From Amaricoccus solimangrovi (GTDB taxonomy: Bacteria; Pseudomonadota; Alphaproteobacteria; Rhodobacterales; Rhodobacteraceae): 64,000 nucleotides of DNA. The notes under the pieces are model-generated. The model saw only the letters and a program-made list of their open reading frames with translations. It had not been told where the DNA came from and ran no database searches. The translations under genes and the position numbers were made by a program. Below are positions 8,878-18,370 of the stretch, in pieces; within the stretch, counting starts at the first letter, position 1; each line of letters begins with the position of its first letter. The DNA lies in contig NZ_VFRP01000012.1 of NCBI RefSeq assembly GCF_006385685.1, positions 1-64,000 on the forward strand. Reading direction: 5' to 3'.

Positions 8878-9678
8878 TCAGCCGGCGCCGGTCGCGGGCC
8901 TGGTCCGGGCGCGGGAACTGAGGCTGCCGCCGTCGATGCGGCGCAGCGAGATCTCGAGCCGCGCCTCGGCCGCGGCGATCTCGGCGAGCACCCGGCGGGT
9001 ATAGGCCATGTGCTCCTCCGCCGCCCCGCCGGCGGCGGCGGGATCGCGCGCCATCACCGCGTCGAAGATCGCGCGATGCTGCGTCAGCAGCACCTCGCGC
9101 ACCTCGGGCCGGGCATAGAGCTTCTCGCGGTTGTGGAACACGCCCCGGCGCAGCATGCCCGAGAGCGCGCGCATGATCTGGAGCAGCACGACATTGTGGC
9201 TCGCCTCGTAGATCGCGACGTGCAGGTCGACATCGGCGTCCGCCTCGTCATGCGGGTCGGCCTTGGCATGGGCGGCGTCGATGCGCTCGGCGCAGCGGCG
9301 CAGCGTGTCGCGGTCCACGTCGTTCGCGCGCGTCGCGGCGAGCGTCGCCGCCATGCCCTCGAGCGTGCCGCGCAGTTCGAGATAGTCGTTCACCACCTCG
9401 CCCCGGCTCGACATGAGCTCGATCAGCGGATCGGTGATGCTGGTCGCGAGCGGGGCGACCACGCGCGCGCCGCCCGGCTCCGCGACGAGCAGCCCGCGCT
9501 CCTCCAGGAGCTTCATTCCCTGGCGCAGCGTCGGCCGCGAGACGTTGAGCCGCAGCGCCATCTCCCGTTCGGGCAGCAGCGGCTCGCCCGGGCGGAGCGA
9601 TCCCTCGAGGATCAGGTCCTCGATGTGCCGGGCGGTGGATTCGGCGGCGCCGATCCCCTTGATGCCATCCCTCGCCAA
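8878..9678 (-). CDS. FadR/LldR-type GntR regulator of lactate genes
   Basis: This 266-residue regulator has a winged helix-turn-helix (EREMALRLNVSRPTLRQGMK) and a helical FCD domain with the metal/ligand residues of the FadR subfamily (DVDLHVAIYEASHN, LLTQHRAIFDAV). It is divergent from dld, lactate permease and lutABC, the usual place for an LldR/LutR-type lactate sensor, so control of that operon is inferred. TTG at 9678 is preferred because GGAGGGAGG lies just upstream with good spacing. Upstream in-frame codons would place the start inside the promoter and palindrome region. A 19-bp palindrome 88 bp upstream of the start is a likely operator. Confidence 0.85.
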   Translation of the reverse strand: MARDGIKGIGAAESTARHIEDLILEGSLRPGEPLLPEREMALRLNVSRPTLRQGMKLLEERGLLVAEPGGARVVAPLATSITDPLIELMSSRGEVVNDYLELRGTLEGMAATLAATRANDVDRDTLRRCAERIDAAHAKADPHDEADADVDLHVAIYEASHNVVLLQIMRALSGMLRRGVFHNREKLYARPEVREVLLTQHRAIFDAVMARDPAAAGGAAEEHMAYTRRVLAEIAAAEARLEISLRRIDGGSLSSRARTRPATGAG

Positions 9679-9765
9679 GATGCCTCCCTCCGGTCGGAGC
9701 CTGCCAGTCGCCTCTTCTAACCCGATCGCGGGACAGGGTGAAGAAGGTTTCAGGGTTGACGATCG

Positions 9766-9784
9766 TGGTAAAAATGTTTTACCA
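9766..9784. promoter_or_regulatory. 19-bp palindromic operator candidate between lldR-like gene and dld
   Basis: TGGTAAAA and TTTTACCA form a perfect 8-bp inverted repeat around ATG, centred at 9775. It is in the spacer between the FadR/LldR-type regulator and the lactate genes. A TTGACG hexamer (9755-9760) immediately upstream could be a -35 element for the dld transcript, in which case the palindrome would cover the promoter. The outer TGGT/ACCA pairs recall PdhR/LldR sites, although their spacing is wider than the TNGTNNNACNA consensus. Confidence 0.6.
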
Positions 9785-9873
9785 AACACGAAACACCGGT
9801 TCAACAAAGAGCCAGGCAGCCGGCGCGAATCTCAGGATTTCGCGCTCGCGCCGCGACGAGGAGGAAGCGCCGG

Positions 9874-9924
9874 ATGAAGTCCCCCCGACCATCGACGATG
9901 CTTGCCCGCGGGGCCACCGCGTGA
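9874..9924 (+). CDS. possible 16-codon leader peptide coupled to dld
   Basis: A short frame encodes MKSPRPSTMLARGATA. It is preceded by a strong Shine-Dalgarno sequence (GAGGAGG, seven bases before the ATG). Its TGA (9922-9924) overlaps the GTG start of dld (9921-9923). The dld start itself has no comparable ribosome binding site, so ribosomes finishing this peptide may reinitiate at dld. No homologue is known to me. It could be a real leader or only the means of loading ribosomes for dld. Confidence 0.4.
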   Translation: MKSPRPSTMLARGATA

Positions 9925-11606
9925 CCGTCGCCCCGGAAAGGCTGCTCGCCGAGCTTCGCGGCATCGTCGGCCCGGCGCATGTGCTCACGCGCGACCGCGA
10001 CACCCGCGCCTTCACGAAGGGCTTCCGCTTCGGCGGTGGGCCGGTGGTCGCGGTGGTCCGGCCCGGCACTCTCGTCGAGCAGTGGCGCGTGCTGAACGCC
10101 GCGATCGCCGCGGGGCGCGCGGTGATCTTCCAGGCGGCCAATACCGGCCTCACGGGCGGCTCGACGCCCTGGGGCGAGGACTACGGCCGCGAGATCGTGC
10201 TGGTCTCGCTCCGCCGCCTCGGGGGCATCCATCTGATCGACGCGGGCCGGCAGGTGGTCTGCCTGCCCGGCGCCACGCTCGACGCGCTCGAGAAGGCGCT
10301 CCGCCCGCTCGGGCGCGAGCCGCATTCGGTGATCGGCTCCTCCTGCATCGGCGCCTCGGTGCTGGGGGGCATCTGCAACAATTCGGGCGGCGCGCTGATC
10401 CGGCGCGGCCCGGCCTATACCGAGATGAGCCTCTACGCCGAGGTGCGCGACGACGGGACCGTGGCGCTCGTCAACCATCTCGGCCTGCCGCTCGGCAACG
10501 ATCCGGAGGAGATCCTCGCCCGGGTCGAGCGCGGCGACCTGCCGGCGCCGGAGCCGACGGAGGCCTGGGGTTCGGACCGCGAATACAGCGCCCATGTGCG
10601 CGAGGTGGACGCGGAGACGCCCGCCCGGTTCAACGCCGACCCGCGGCGGCTCCGCGAGGCGGCGGGCTGCGCCGGCAAGCTCGCGGTCTTCGCGGTGCGG
10701 CTCGACACGTTCGAGGCCGAGACGGAAACGGCGGTCTTCTACGTCGGCACCAACGACCCGGACGAGCTGACCACGATCCGCCGCCACATCCTCGCGCATT
10801 TCGAGCATCTGCCGATCGCGGGCGAATACATCCACCGCGACGCCTACGACGTGGCGGCGAGATACGGCAAGGACACCTTCCTCTTCATCCAGCGCGCGGG
10901 CACCGACCGGATGCCCGCCTTCTTCGCCGCGAAGGCGAAGGCCGACGCGCTGACCGAGCGGCTCGGCCTCGGCGCGACGCTGACCGACCGGATCGCGCAG
11001 GGAGTGGCCGCGCTCGCGCCCCAGCATCTCCCCGCGCGGATGAACGACTTCCGCGACCGCTACGAGCATCACCTGCTGCTCCGGATGGGCGGCGGCGGGA
11101 TCGCCGAGGCGCGGGCCTGGCTCGGGACGCTGTTCCCCTCCGCGACCGGCGACGTCTTCGAATGCACGGCCGAGGAGGGCAAGGCCGCCTTCCTGCACCG
11201 CTTCGCCGTCGCGGGCGCCGCGAACCGCTATCGCGCCGTCCACGCGCGCGAGGTCGAGGACATCCTCGCGCTCGACATCGCGCTGCGCCGCGACGATCGC
11301 GACTGGGTCGAGCATCTTCCGCCCGAGATGGAGGCGAAGATAGAAAAGAAGCTCTATTACGGGCACTTCTTCTGTCATGTCTTTCACCAGGACTACGTGG
11401 TAAGGAAGGGGCATGACTGCCTCGCGCTCGAACACGAGATGTGGCGGCTGCTCGACGACCGCGGCGCGGAATATCCGGCCGAGCACAATGTCGGCCACCT
11501 CTACCACGCGAAGCCCGCGCTCGCGGACTTCTACCGGTCGCTCGATCCCACCAACAGCCTCAATCCCGGGATCGGCCAGACCTCGAAGCGCGCCCACTGG
11601 CACTGA
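9921..11606 (+). CDS. dld: quinone-dependent D-lactate dehydrogenase
   Basis: This 561-residue FAD enzyme closely matches E. coli Dld, a peripheral membrane protein that oxidises D-lactate to pyruvate and passes electrons to quinone. The FAD-binding PCMH domain fills the N-terminal third (QAANTGLTGGSTP, EPHSVIGSSCIGASV, GGICNNSGGALI). The Dld-specific membrane-binding domain lies in the middle and at the end (GDVFECTAEEGKAAFLHRFA, FHQDYVVRKGHD, PAEHNVGHLYHA). The GTG at 9921 begins the family N-terminus (VTVAPERLLAELRGIVG) and overlaps the stop of a 16-codon leader. Dld opens a five-gene lactate operon with permease and lutABC, probably under the divergent LldR-type regulator. Confidence 0.95.
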   Translation: MTVAPERLLAELRGIVGPAHVLTRDRDTRAFTKGFRFGGGPVVAVVRPGTLVEQWRVLNAAIAAGRAVIFQAANTGLTGGSTPWGEDYGREIVLVSLRRLGGIHLIDAGRQVVCLPGATLDALEKALRPLGREPHSVIGSSCIGASVLGGICNNSGGALIRRGPAYTEMSLYAEVRDDGTVALVNHLGLPLGNDPEEILARVERGDLPAPEPTEAWGSDREYSAHVREVDAETPARFNADPRRLREAAGCAGKLAVFAVRLDTFEAETETAVFYVGTNDPDELTTIRRHILAHFEHLPIAGEYIHRDAYDVAARYGKDTFLFIQRAGTDRMPAFFAAKAKADALTERLGLGATLTDRIAQGVAALAPQHLPARMNDFRDRYEHHLLLRMGGGGIAEARAWLGTLFPSATGDVFECTAEEGKAAFLHRFAVAGAANRYRAVHAREVEDILALDIALRRDDRDWVEHLPPEMEAKIEKKLYYGHFFCHVFHQDYVVRKGHDCLALEHEMWRLLDDRGAEYPAEHNVGHLYHAKPALADFYRSLDPTNSLNPGIGQTSKRAHWH

Positions 11607-11675
11607 CGCCGGGCGTCCCCGTCAAGAACAAGATCAACCGGGACCGCCGAGGGCGGCCCATTACCGGAGGGAAAG

Positions 11676-13448
11676 ATGCCAGGATTCCTGACATTCCTGC
11701 TCGCCTTGCTGCCGATCGCGACGGTATTCGTGCTGCTCGTCGTGCTCGCGCGCTCGGCCAAGTTCTCGATGCTCGTCGCCTATGTCGTCACCGTCATCAC
11801 CGCGCTCCTCGTCTGGGGCACCGATCTCGCGAAGGTCGCGGGCGCCACGGTGAACGGCGTCGTGACGGCGATCAGCCTGCTCTACATCGTCTTCGGCGCG
11901 ATCCTGATGCTCTACGCGCTCGAGGAGAGCGGCGGCATCCGGGCGATCCGGAACGGCTTCACCCGGATCTCCCCCGACCGGCGGATCCAGGCCATCATCA
12001 TCGCCTGGCTCTTCGGCTCGCTGATCGAGGGCGCCTCGGGCTTCGGCACGCCGGCGGCGATCGCCGCGCCGCTCCTGGTCGCGATCGGCTTCCCGGCCAT
12101 GGCCGCGGTCATGGTCACGCTCATCATCCAGTCGACGCCGGTCTCCTTCGGCGCGGTCGGCACCCCGATCCTCGTCGGCGTCAAGACCGGGCTCGCGGAT
12201 CAGGCGATCGTCAACTCGACCATCGCGCCGACGCCCTTCCTCGAATACCTGTTCCAGATCGCCGCCAAGGTCGCGATGATCCACGGGCTGATCGGCTTCC
12301 TGATCCCGCTCATCATGATCGGCATGCTGACCCGCTTCTTCGGCGCCAACCGCTCCTTCGCGGAAGGATTCCGGGTCTGGAAGTTCGCGCTCTTCGCGGG
12401 CCTCGCTTTCACCGTGCCCTATTACCTGATCGCCTCGATCCTCGGGCCGGAGTTCCCGTCGCTCCTCGGCGGCCTGATCGGCCTCGCCATCGTGATCCCG
12501 GCCGCGCGCCGCGGTTTCCTGATGCCGGCGGACACGTTCGAATTCCCGGCGCGCAAGGACTGGGATCCGGCCTGGGTCGGCAAGCTCGACGATCTCGAGG
12601 ACCACAGGGCCGGCCAGCCGCTCATGTCGCTCGCCAAGGCCTGGGCTCCCTACGTCTTCGTCGTGGCGCTGCTGGTGCTGACGCGCACCATCCTGCCGGT
12701 GAAGGCCTGGCTGACCTCGCCCGAGATGACGCTCGCCTTCGACAACCTCTTCGGCTCGGGCATCAACGCGCGGGTGCAGGTGCTCTACCTGCCGGGCACG
12801 ATCCTGATCCTCGCCTCGCTCTTCACCTTCTTCCTGCACCGGATGACGGCGAAGGACTACGGCCGGGCGCTGCGCTCCTCCGGCTCCGCGATGGTGGCGG
12901 CGGCCCCGGCGCTCATGCTCGCCGTGCCGATGGTGCAGGTGTTCCTGAACTCGGCCTCCGACCGGCTCGCCTCGATGCCGATCGTGCTCGCCGAGGGCGT
13001 CTCGAACGCGGTGGGCCAGGCCTGGCCGATGTTCGCGCCGCTGATCGGGGCGATGGGCGCCTTCGTCGCCGGGTCGAACACGATCTCGAACATGATGTTC
13101 TCGCTCTTCCAGTTCTCGACGGCGGAGCAGATCGGCCTCGGGGCCACCGGCGCGATGCTGGTCGTGGCGCTGCAGGCGATCGGCGGCGCGGCGGGCAACA
13201 TGATCTGCGTGCACAACGTCGTCGCGGCCTCGGCCACGGTCGGCCTCGTCGACCGCGAGGGCGAGATCATCCGCAAGACGCTGATCCCGATGGCCTATTA
13301 CGTTGTGCAGGGCGGGCTCATCGGCACCGCGCTGATCGCGGGCGGCTTCAACATGTGGTGGATCGCGGCGATCGTCTGGGCGGTGGCGGTGATCGGCTTC
13401 ATGGCGGTGAACCGCGGCCGGACGGCCCCGGCCGTCGCGGCGGAGTGA
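11676..13448 (+). CDS. lctP: L-lactate permease (LctP family)
   Basis: A 590-residue polytopic inner-membrane symporter of the LctP family, importing lactate and possibly glycolate with protons. Many hydrophobic helices are evident. Family motifs include [32 protein letters not shown] and, near the C-terminus, [20 protein letters not shown]. The ATG at 11676 follows a good GGAGGGAAAG site. It lies 69 bases after dld and 7 before lutA, so uptake is co-transcribed with oxidation. Confidence 0.95.
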   Translation: MPGFLTFLLALLPIATVFVLLVVLARSAKFSMLVAYVVTVITALLVWGTDLAKVAGATVNGVVTAISLLYIVFGAILMLYALEESGGIRAIRNGFTRISPDRRIQAIIIAWLFGSLIEGASGFGTPAAIAAPLLVAIGFPAMAAVMVTLIIQSTPVSFGAVGTPILVGVKTGLADQAIVNSTIAPTPFLEYLFQIAAKVAMIHGLIGFLIPLIMIGMLTRFFGANRSFAEGFRVWKFALFAGLAFTVPYYLIASILGPEFPSLLGGLIGLAIVIPAARRGFLMPADTFEFPARKDWDPAWVGKLDDLEDHRAGQPLMSLAKAWAPYVFVVALLVLTRTILPVKAWLTSPEMTLAFDNLFGSGINARVQVLYLPGTILILASLFTFFLHRMTAKDYGRALRSSGSAMVAAAPALMLAVPMVQVFLNSASDRLASMPIVLAEGVSNAVGQAWPMFAPLIGAMGAFVAGSNTISNMMFSLFQFSTAEQIGLGATGAMLVVALQAIGGAAGNMICVHNVVAASATVGLVDREGEIIRKTLIPMAYYVVQGGLIGTALIAGGFNMWWIAAIVWAVAVIGFMAVNRGRTAPAVAAE

Positions 13449-13455
13449 GGCGGCC

Positions 13456-14223
13456 ATGACCCAGGCATCCGGCCCCCGCGTCGCACTCTTCGTCACCTGC
13501 CTCGTCGATGCGATGCGGCCCCGGATCGGCTTCGCCGCGATCCGGGTGCTGGAGGAGGCCGGATGCGTGGTCGAGGTCCCCGAGGCGCAGACCTGCTGCG
13601 GCCAGCCCGCCTTCAACAGCGGCGACGACGCCGACACGAAGGCGCTGGCCCGCCAGGTGATCTCGGTCTTCGATGGCTACGACCACGTGGTCGTGCCCTC
13701 GGGCTCCTGCGCCGGGACCATCGCGCATGGCTATCCCGAGCTTCTCGCGGATGACCCGGTCTGGGGGCCGCGCGCGAAGGCGCTGGCGGGGAAGACGCGC
13801 GAGATCCTGAGCTTCCTCGTCGACGTGATGGGCTACCGGCCGGAAGGCCGGAGCCTGCCCGCGAGCGCGACCTATCACGACAGCTGCTCGGGGCTCCGCG
13901 AGATGGGCGTGAAGGCCCAACCCCGCGCGCTCCTCGCTGGAATCGACGGGCTCGAGATGCGCCCGCTCGAGGGCGCGGAGGTCTGCTGCGGCTTCGGCGG
14001 GACCTTCTGCGTGAAATACCCCGCGATCTCGAACGGGATCGTGGGCGAGAAGGCGGCGGCGATCGAGGCCACGGGCGCCGACCTGCTGCTCGCGGGCGAT
14101 CTCGGGTGTCTCATGAACATGGCGGGCAAGCTCCATCGCGAGGGCTCGAAGGTCCGCTGCTTCCACACGGTGGAGGTCGTGGCCGGCATGGCCGACGGCC
14201 CGGCGATCGGAGAGGCCGAATGA
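13456..14223 (+). CDS. lutA: lactate utilisation iron-sulfur protein LutA
   Basis: A 255-residue protein with two cysteine-rich CCG domains: CLVDAMRP with QTCCGQPAFNSGDD in the first half, and DSCSGLREM with VCCGFGGTFCVKYP in the second. LutA works with LutB and LutC to oxidise L-lactate to pyruvate, feeding electrons to the respiratory chain. It sits in the order lutA-lutB-lutC with 4-base ATGA overlaps, indicating translational coupling. The length fits the family (about 240-260 residues). Confidence 0.93.
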   Translation: MTQASGPRVALFVTCLVDAMRPRIGFAAIRVLEEAGCVVEVPEAQTCCGQPAFNSGDDADTKALARQVISVFDGYDHVVVPSGSCAGTIAHGYPELLADDPVWGPRAKALAGKTREILSFLVDVMGYRPEGRSLPASATYHDSCSGLREMGVKAQPRALLAGIDGLEMRPLEGAEVCCGFGGTFCVKYPAISNGIVGEKAAAIEATGADLLLAGDLGCLMNMAGKLHREGSKVRCFHTVEVVAGMADGPAIGEAE

Positions 14224-15641
14224 GCGACGCGCCCCATGCCGAGGCCGAGGCGCCGGATTTCAAGACCCGCGCCGGGATCGCGCTCGCGGACCGCACGCTG
14301 AAGATCGCGATCGACCGCACCACCAACACGGCCGAGACGAAGCGCGCCGCCGCGGTCGGCGCCTTCCCGGAATTCGAGGCGGCGCGCGAGCGGGGCAGGG
14401 CGATCAAGGACCACGTGATCGCCAATCTCGGCCACTACCTCGAGACCTTCGAGCGCAACGCCACCGCCTCCGGCGCGAAGGTTCACTGGGCCGCCGACGA
14501 CGCGGAGGCCCGCGCCATCGTCGTCCGGCTCTGCCGCGAGGCGGGCGCGCGCAGCGTCACGCGCTCGAAATCCATGCTCGGCGAGGAGATCGGCCTGCCC
14601 GACGCGCTCGCCGAGGCGGGGATCGAGCGGGTGGAGACCGATCTCGCCGAACACATCATCCAGCTCGCCGGCGAGCACCCCTCGCACATCATCTGGCCCG
14701 CGATGCACCGCACCCGCGAGCAGGTGGCCGATCTCTTCCGCGAGGGCCATGTGCCCCCGCCGAGCGCCGAGGATCCGGGCTCGATGGTGCGAAGCGCCCG
14801 GCGCGTGCTGCGCGAGAAGTTCCTCGGCGCGGACGTGGGCATCTCGGGCGCGAACTTCCTGATCGCGGACACCGGCGCCACCTGCACCGTGACGAACGAG
14901 GGCAACGCCGAGCTCACCACCACGCCGCCCCGCGTCCATATCGTGACCGCCGGGATCGAGAAGCTGGTGCCCTCGACCGCCCATGCCTTCGCGCTGCTGC
15001 GGCTGCTCGTGCGCTCCGCGACCGGGGGCGAGATGACGCAGTACACCACCTTCCACCGCGGGCCGAAACGGCCGGGCGACGCGGACGGGCCGGAGGAGAT
15101 GCACATCGTCCTCGTCGACAACGGCCGCTCCCGGATGCTCGGCGACGAGTTCCGCGACATGCTCCGCTGCATCCGCTGCGGCGCCTGCATGAACCACTGC
15201 GTCGTCTACCGCCAGATCGGCGGCCATGCCTATGGCGGCACCTATCCCGGACCGATGGGCGCGGTGCTGACGCCGGTGCTCGACGGGCTCGCCAAATCGC
15301 GCGACCTGCCCTTCGCCTGCACGATGAACGGCCGCTGCGCCGAGGTCTGCCCGGTCCGGATCCCGCTCCCGACGCTGCTCCGCGCCTGGCGCGGGCGGAG
15401 CTGGCGCGAGAATCTGGAGCCGCGGGCGATGCGCGCGGGGCTCGGCCTCTGGGCCTGGGTCGCGCGGCGACCCCGGCTCTACCGCCTCGCGAGCGGGCTC
15501 GGCGTCCGGGCGCTCCGTCTCATGGGCAAGGGCGGCTGGGTCGGCTCCGTGCCGCTCGCGGGCGGCTGGACCGCCTATCGCGACCTGCCGCGACCTTCGG
15601 GGAAGACCTTCATGGAACAGTACCGGGGGGGCCGGAAATGA
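14220..15641 (+). CDS. lutB: lactate utilisation iron-sulfur protein LutB
   Basis: This 473-residue subunit of the LutABC L-lactate oxidation system has an LUD domain in the N-terminal two thirds (TRSKSMLGEEIGLPDALAEA, GADVGISGANFLIADTGA). It is followed by two [4Fe-4S] ferredoxin motifs: CIRCGACMNHC from Cys317 and CTMNGRCAEVCP from Cys367. The C-terminal segment with VYRQIGGHAYGGTYPGPMGA is characteristic. The start ATG at 14220 overlaps the lutA stop and its stop overlaps the lutC start, so all three proteins are probably made in stoichiometric amounts. Confidence 0.94.
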   Translation: MSDAPHAEAEAPDFKTRAGIALADRTLKIAIDRTTNTAETKRAAAVGAFPEFEAARERGRAIKDHVIANLGHYLETFERNATASGAKVHWAADDAEARAIVVRLCREAGARSVTRSKSMLGEEIGLPDALAEAGIERVETDLAEHIIQLAGEHPSHIIWPAMHRTREQVADLFREGHVPPPSAEDPGSMVRSARRVLREKFLGADVGISGANFLIADTGATCTVTNEGNAELTTTPPRVHIVTAGIEKLVPSTAHAFALLRLLVRSATGGEMTQYTTFHRGPKRPGDADGPEEMHIVLVDNGRSRMLGDEFRDMLRCIRCGACMNHCVVYRQIGGHAYGGTYPGPMGAVLTPVLDGLAKSRDLPFACTMNGRCAEVCPVRIPLPTLLRAWRGRSWRENLEPRAMRAGLGLWAWVARRPRLYRLASGLGVRALRLMGKGGWVGSVPLAGGWTAYRDLPRPSGKTFMEQYRGGRK

Positions 15642-16276
15642 GCGCGCGCGAACGGATCTTCTCGGCCGTGCGGGCCGAGCTCAGCGCAGCCCGCGACCCG
15701 GCTCAGATCGCGGGGGAGGCCGCGGCGCTGCTCGCCGAGCCAGACGCGGTCCGCCCGCGCCTCGCCGGGGCGACGCTCGCGGAGAGCTTCGCGATCAAGG
15801 CCACCGCGCTCGGCACCACGATCGACCGGGTGCCCGCGCTCGACGCGGTGCCGGAGGCGGTGGCGCGCTACCTCGCGGGGCAGGGGCTCCGCCCCTCGGT
15901 CGCGCTCGACGGCGCGCCGGAGTTGCGCGGGCTCGACTGGGGCGCGGTCGAAACCCATTCCGCCATCGCCCCGGACGAGGCGGCGGGGGTCGGGCTCGCG
16001 CGCTTCGGCGTCGCGGAGAGCGGTTCCATCGTGATCCATTCGGGTCCCGAGACGCCGATCCTGCTCGCCTTCCTGCCTCTCCATCACGTCGTGGTGCTGC
16101 GGGTGGCGGACATGCTCGCCCATCTCGAGGATTACGCGGCCCGGCTCGAGGGGACGGAGCCGCCGAGGAACGCGATCCTGATCACCGGGCCGAGCGGCAC
16201 CACCGACATCGAGGGCAGCTACGTCCGGGGCGCGCATGGCCCGGGCTTCGTGCACGTCATCCTCGTGGAGGAATGA
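15638..16276 (+). CDS. lutC: lactate utilisation protein LutC
   Basis: The 212-residue third member of the LutABC system. It is a single LUD domain with the family segments GVGLARFGVAESGSIVIHS, LPLHHVVVLR and ILITGPSGTTDIEGSYVRGA. It starts by ATGA overlap with lutB and ends the lactate operon. No recognisable terminator follows; the next 183 bases separate it from the convergent ABC permease gene. Confidence 0.93.
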   Translation: MSARERIFSAVRAELSAARDPAQIAGEAAALLAEPDAVRPRLAGATLAESFAIKATALGTTIDRVPALDAVPEAVARYLAGQGLRPSVALDGAPELRGLDWGAVETHSAIAPDEAAGVGLARFGVAESGSIVIHSGPETPILLAFLPLHHVVVLRVADMLAHLEDYAARLEGTEPPRNAILITGPSGTTDIEGSYVRGAHGPGFVHVILVEE

Positions 16277-16459
16277 CGCCGCGGACCATGACCGGCCATG
16301 ATGGTAAACCGGATAACCACCGCGCCCCCCGATCTACCGGTAGCAGCCCGCGGGCCGGGGCGGGAGATCCTTCCCGTCGGTCAGGTTAACGAGCGGAGCC
16401 CGGCCCCGGCCGCGCCGATGCGATCCGCGTCGCGCAGGGGTGGGTGCCCGCACCCACCT

Positions 16460-17689
16460 TCACCCCCGCAGCGCCGCCGCCGGCGACTGGCGGTAGGCGA
16501 TCGCCGCCGGGATCAGCGCGCAGGCGCCCGCCGCCGCGAGCAGGCCGAGGACGAGCCCGAGATCACTGGCTGCGAATTCGACCGGCATCGCCACGCCGCT
16601 CGCCGCTTCGATCCGGGCGGAGATGAGGCGCGCGGCGAGCCAGCCGAGGCCGATCCCGGCCGCGACGCCCGCCGCGGCGATCAGCGCCACCTCGCCCCAG
16701 ACGATCAGGAAGATGACGCCCCGGCTCGCGCCGAAGGCGCGGAGCGCGCCGATCTGGCGCTGCCGCTGCGTCACATGGAGAAGCGCGACCAGCAGCACCG
16801 CCGCGGCGACAAGCGCCTGCGCGGCGATCGCGACCGCGGAGAGCACGCTCCGCGCGTCGCCGAGTGTCCCGTAGAGCCGGGTCAGCACCTCGGCCGGGAA
16901 GACCGCCACGGACCGGTCTCCCCGGTAGTGCTGGCGCAGGTTGTAGGCGTCCGCGATCGTGTGGCCGCGCACAACGATGGCGGGCACGCCCGGCGCGTTG
17001 GGGGCGGCGACCGCGGCGGGGTTCACCGGCTGATCCGCGTCGAGCGCCCCTTCGTGATGCCGCGCGTCGCCTTCCTTGTCATGGCCCGCTTCCATCCCGT
17101 GGCTCTGCCAGACCGCCTCGATCGGCACGAGGATCGCCCGGTCCCAGGGGGAGCCGGTCGGACTCAGCACGCCGCGCACCGTATAGGTCGTGCCCTGATG
17201 CACCTCCCCCTCGGCGGCGAGTTCGGCATGGACCGGGTGGAACGTGTCGCCCGGCGCCATCGGCACCCGCGCGCCCACCACCGCGTCGCCGAGCCGCGCG
17301 AAGCCCTGGCCCTTCGCGATTCCGCCGAGCCCGTCGATCAGCGCCCCGGTCGTCCCGACCACCGGCCAGCCCTCGTGCGCGTCGCCGAAGCCGATCGGCG
17401 CGGCCCAGGCCACGCGCGGATCGGCGGCGAGTTCGCCCATCACCGCGCCCGGCATCAGCGGCAGCGGCGCGGGCTGCAGGAAGACGGACGAGAGCACGAG
17501 CTGCGTCTCGCTCGCCGGCGCGCCGATCACGAGGTCGAAGGCGTCCGCCGCCCGGGCGCTGCCGAGCCGGAGCGCGCGTTCCTGCAGCGTCACGGTGATG
17601 CCGAGCGCGGTGGCGAAGGCGATGATGAGCGCGATCGCGAGCGCGCCCGGCCAGGCCCGGCGCAGGTCGGCGAGGATGAAGCGGAGCAA
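16460..17689 (-). CDS. FtsX-type ABC transporter permease with His-rich loop
   Basis: A 409-residue inner-membrane permease of the MacB/LolC/FtsX class. One N-terminal helix (about residues 12-35) is followed by a large periplasmic domain of roughly 230 residues and three C-terminal helices, with ALLHVTQRQRQIGALRAFGA before the third helix, as in the class. The periplasmic domain contains a His/Asp-rich insertion (HGMEAGHDKEGDARHHEGAL), suggesting metal binding. It forms an operon with the ATPase gene 12 bases upstream and an exported OB-fold-like protein. The arrangement recalls the zinc-responsive PA4063-PA4066/zrg cassettes, but no DUF2796 protein is present, so a metal-related role is inference. 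Confidence 0.75.
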   Translation of the reverse strand: MLRFILADLRRAWPGALAIALIIAFATALGITVTLQERALRLGSARAADAFDLVIGAPASETQLVLSSVFLQPAPLPLMPGAVMGELAADPRVAWAAPIGFGDAHEGWPVVGTTGALIDGLGGIAKGQGFARLGDAVVGARVPMAPGDTFHPVHAELAAEGEVHQGTTYTVRGVLSPTGSPWDRAILVPIEAVWQSHGMEAGHDKEGDARHHEGALDADQPVNPAAVAAPNAPGVPAIVVRGHTIADAYNLRQHYRGDRSVAVFPAEVLTRLYGTLGDARSVLSAVAIAAQALVAAAVLLVALLHVTQRQRQIGALRAFGASRGVIFLIVWGEVALIAAAGVAAGIGLGWLAARLISARIEAASGVAMPVEFAASDLGLVLGLLAAAGACALIPAAIAYRQSPAAALRG

Positions 17690-17701
17690 GTCGGTCTCCT
17701 C

Positions 17702-18367
17702 TCAGGCGGCGAGCCGGCCCGCGGTCAGATGCGCCACCCGGCCGATCCGCTCGATGAGTTCGGGATCGTGGGTGGCGACGACGAGCGTGGCGCCGGTCTC
17801 GCGGGCGAGATCGGTCAGGAGCGCGCCGACCGCCGCGCCCGCCTCGGCGTCGAGACTCGCGGTCGGCTCGTCCGCGACGAGGATCGCCGGCCGGCCGAGG
17901 AGCGCGCGCGCGACCGCGACGCGCTGCGACTGGCCGCGCGAGAGCGTCTCGACCGGCTGGTCCGGCCGGGGCACGCCGGTCCGCCGCAGGAGCCCCAGCG
18001 CCTCCTCCCGCGCGCCCTTCTCCGCGCCGCGCCAGCGCAGGCGCCGGGGCAGGAGCACGTTCTCGAGCGCCGAGAGGCCGGGAAAGAGGTGGAAATCCTG
18101 CATCACCAGCCCGACGTTCGCCGCGCGCCAGCGGTCGCGCGCGCCTTCGCCGAGCGTCGCGAGATCGATGCCGTCCCAGGTTACGTGCCCCTCCGGCACG
18201 CGCGCGAGGCCGGTCAGCATGTTGAGGAAGGTGGTCTTGCCCGAGCCGGAAGGCCCGCGCAGCGCGATCCGCGCGCCCGCGTCGAGGTCGAAGGCGGGTA
18301 CGTCGAGCGCGGGCTGGTCGAGGCCGGGGAACCGCGCGACGAGGTTCCGGATCGCGAGGCGCGCCAT
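17702..18367 (-). CDS. ABC transporter ATP-binding protein (LolD/MacB type)
   Basis: A 221-residue ATPase with Walker A GPSGSGKT (about residues 38-45), a Q-loop in LVMQDFHLFPG, the signature LSRGQSQRVAVARAL (SRGQS in place of SGGQQ), Walker B ILVADEPTASLD and the switch His in VATHD. It is the motor for the downstream FtsX-type permease. It starts three bases after the stop of the exported protein gene, so the three genes form one minus-strand operon. The substrate is not evident. Confidence 0.88.
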   Translation of the reverse strand: MARLAIRNLVARFPGLDQPALDVPAFDLDAGARIALRGPSGSGKTTFLNMLTGLARVPEGHVTWDGIDLATLGEGARDRWRAANVGLVMQDFHLFPGLSALENVLLPRRLRWRGAEKGAREEALGLLRRTGVPRPDQPVETLSRGQSQRVAVARALLGRPAILVADEPTASLDAEAGAAVGALLTDLARETGATLVVATHDPELIERIGRVAHLTAGRLAA

Positions 18368-18370
18368 GGC

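Noticed and set aside
11661-13637. Long open frame antisense to the lactate permease gene
   Set aside because: Asp/Arg/Gly-rich sequence that mirrors hydrophobic codons of the permease; no ribosome binding site or homology.
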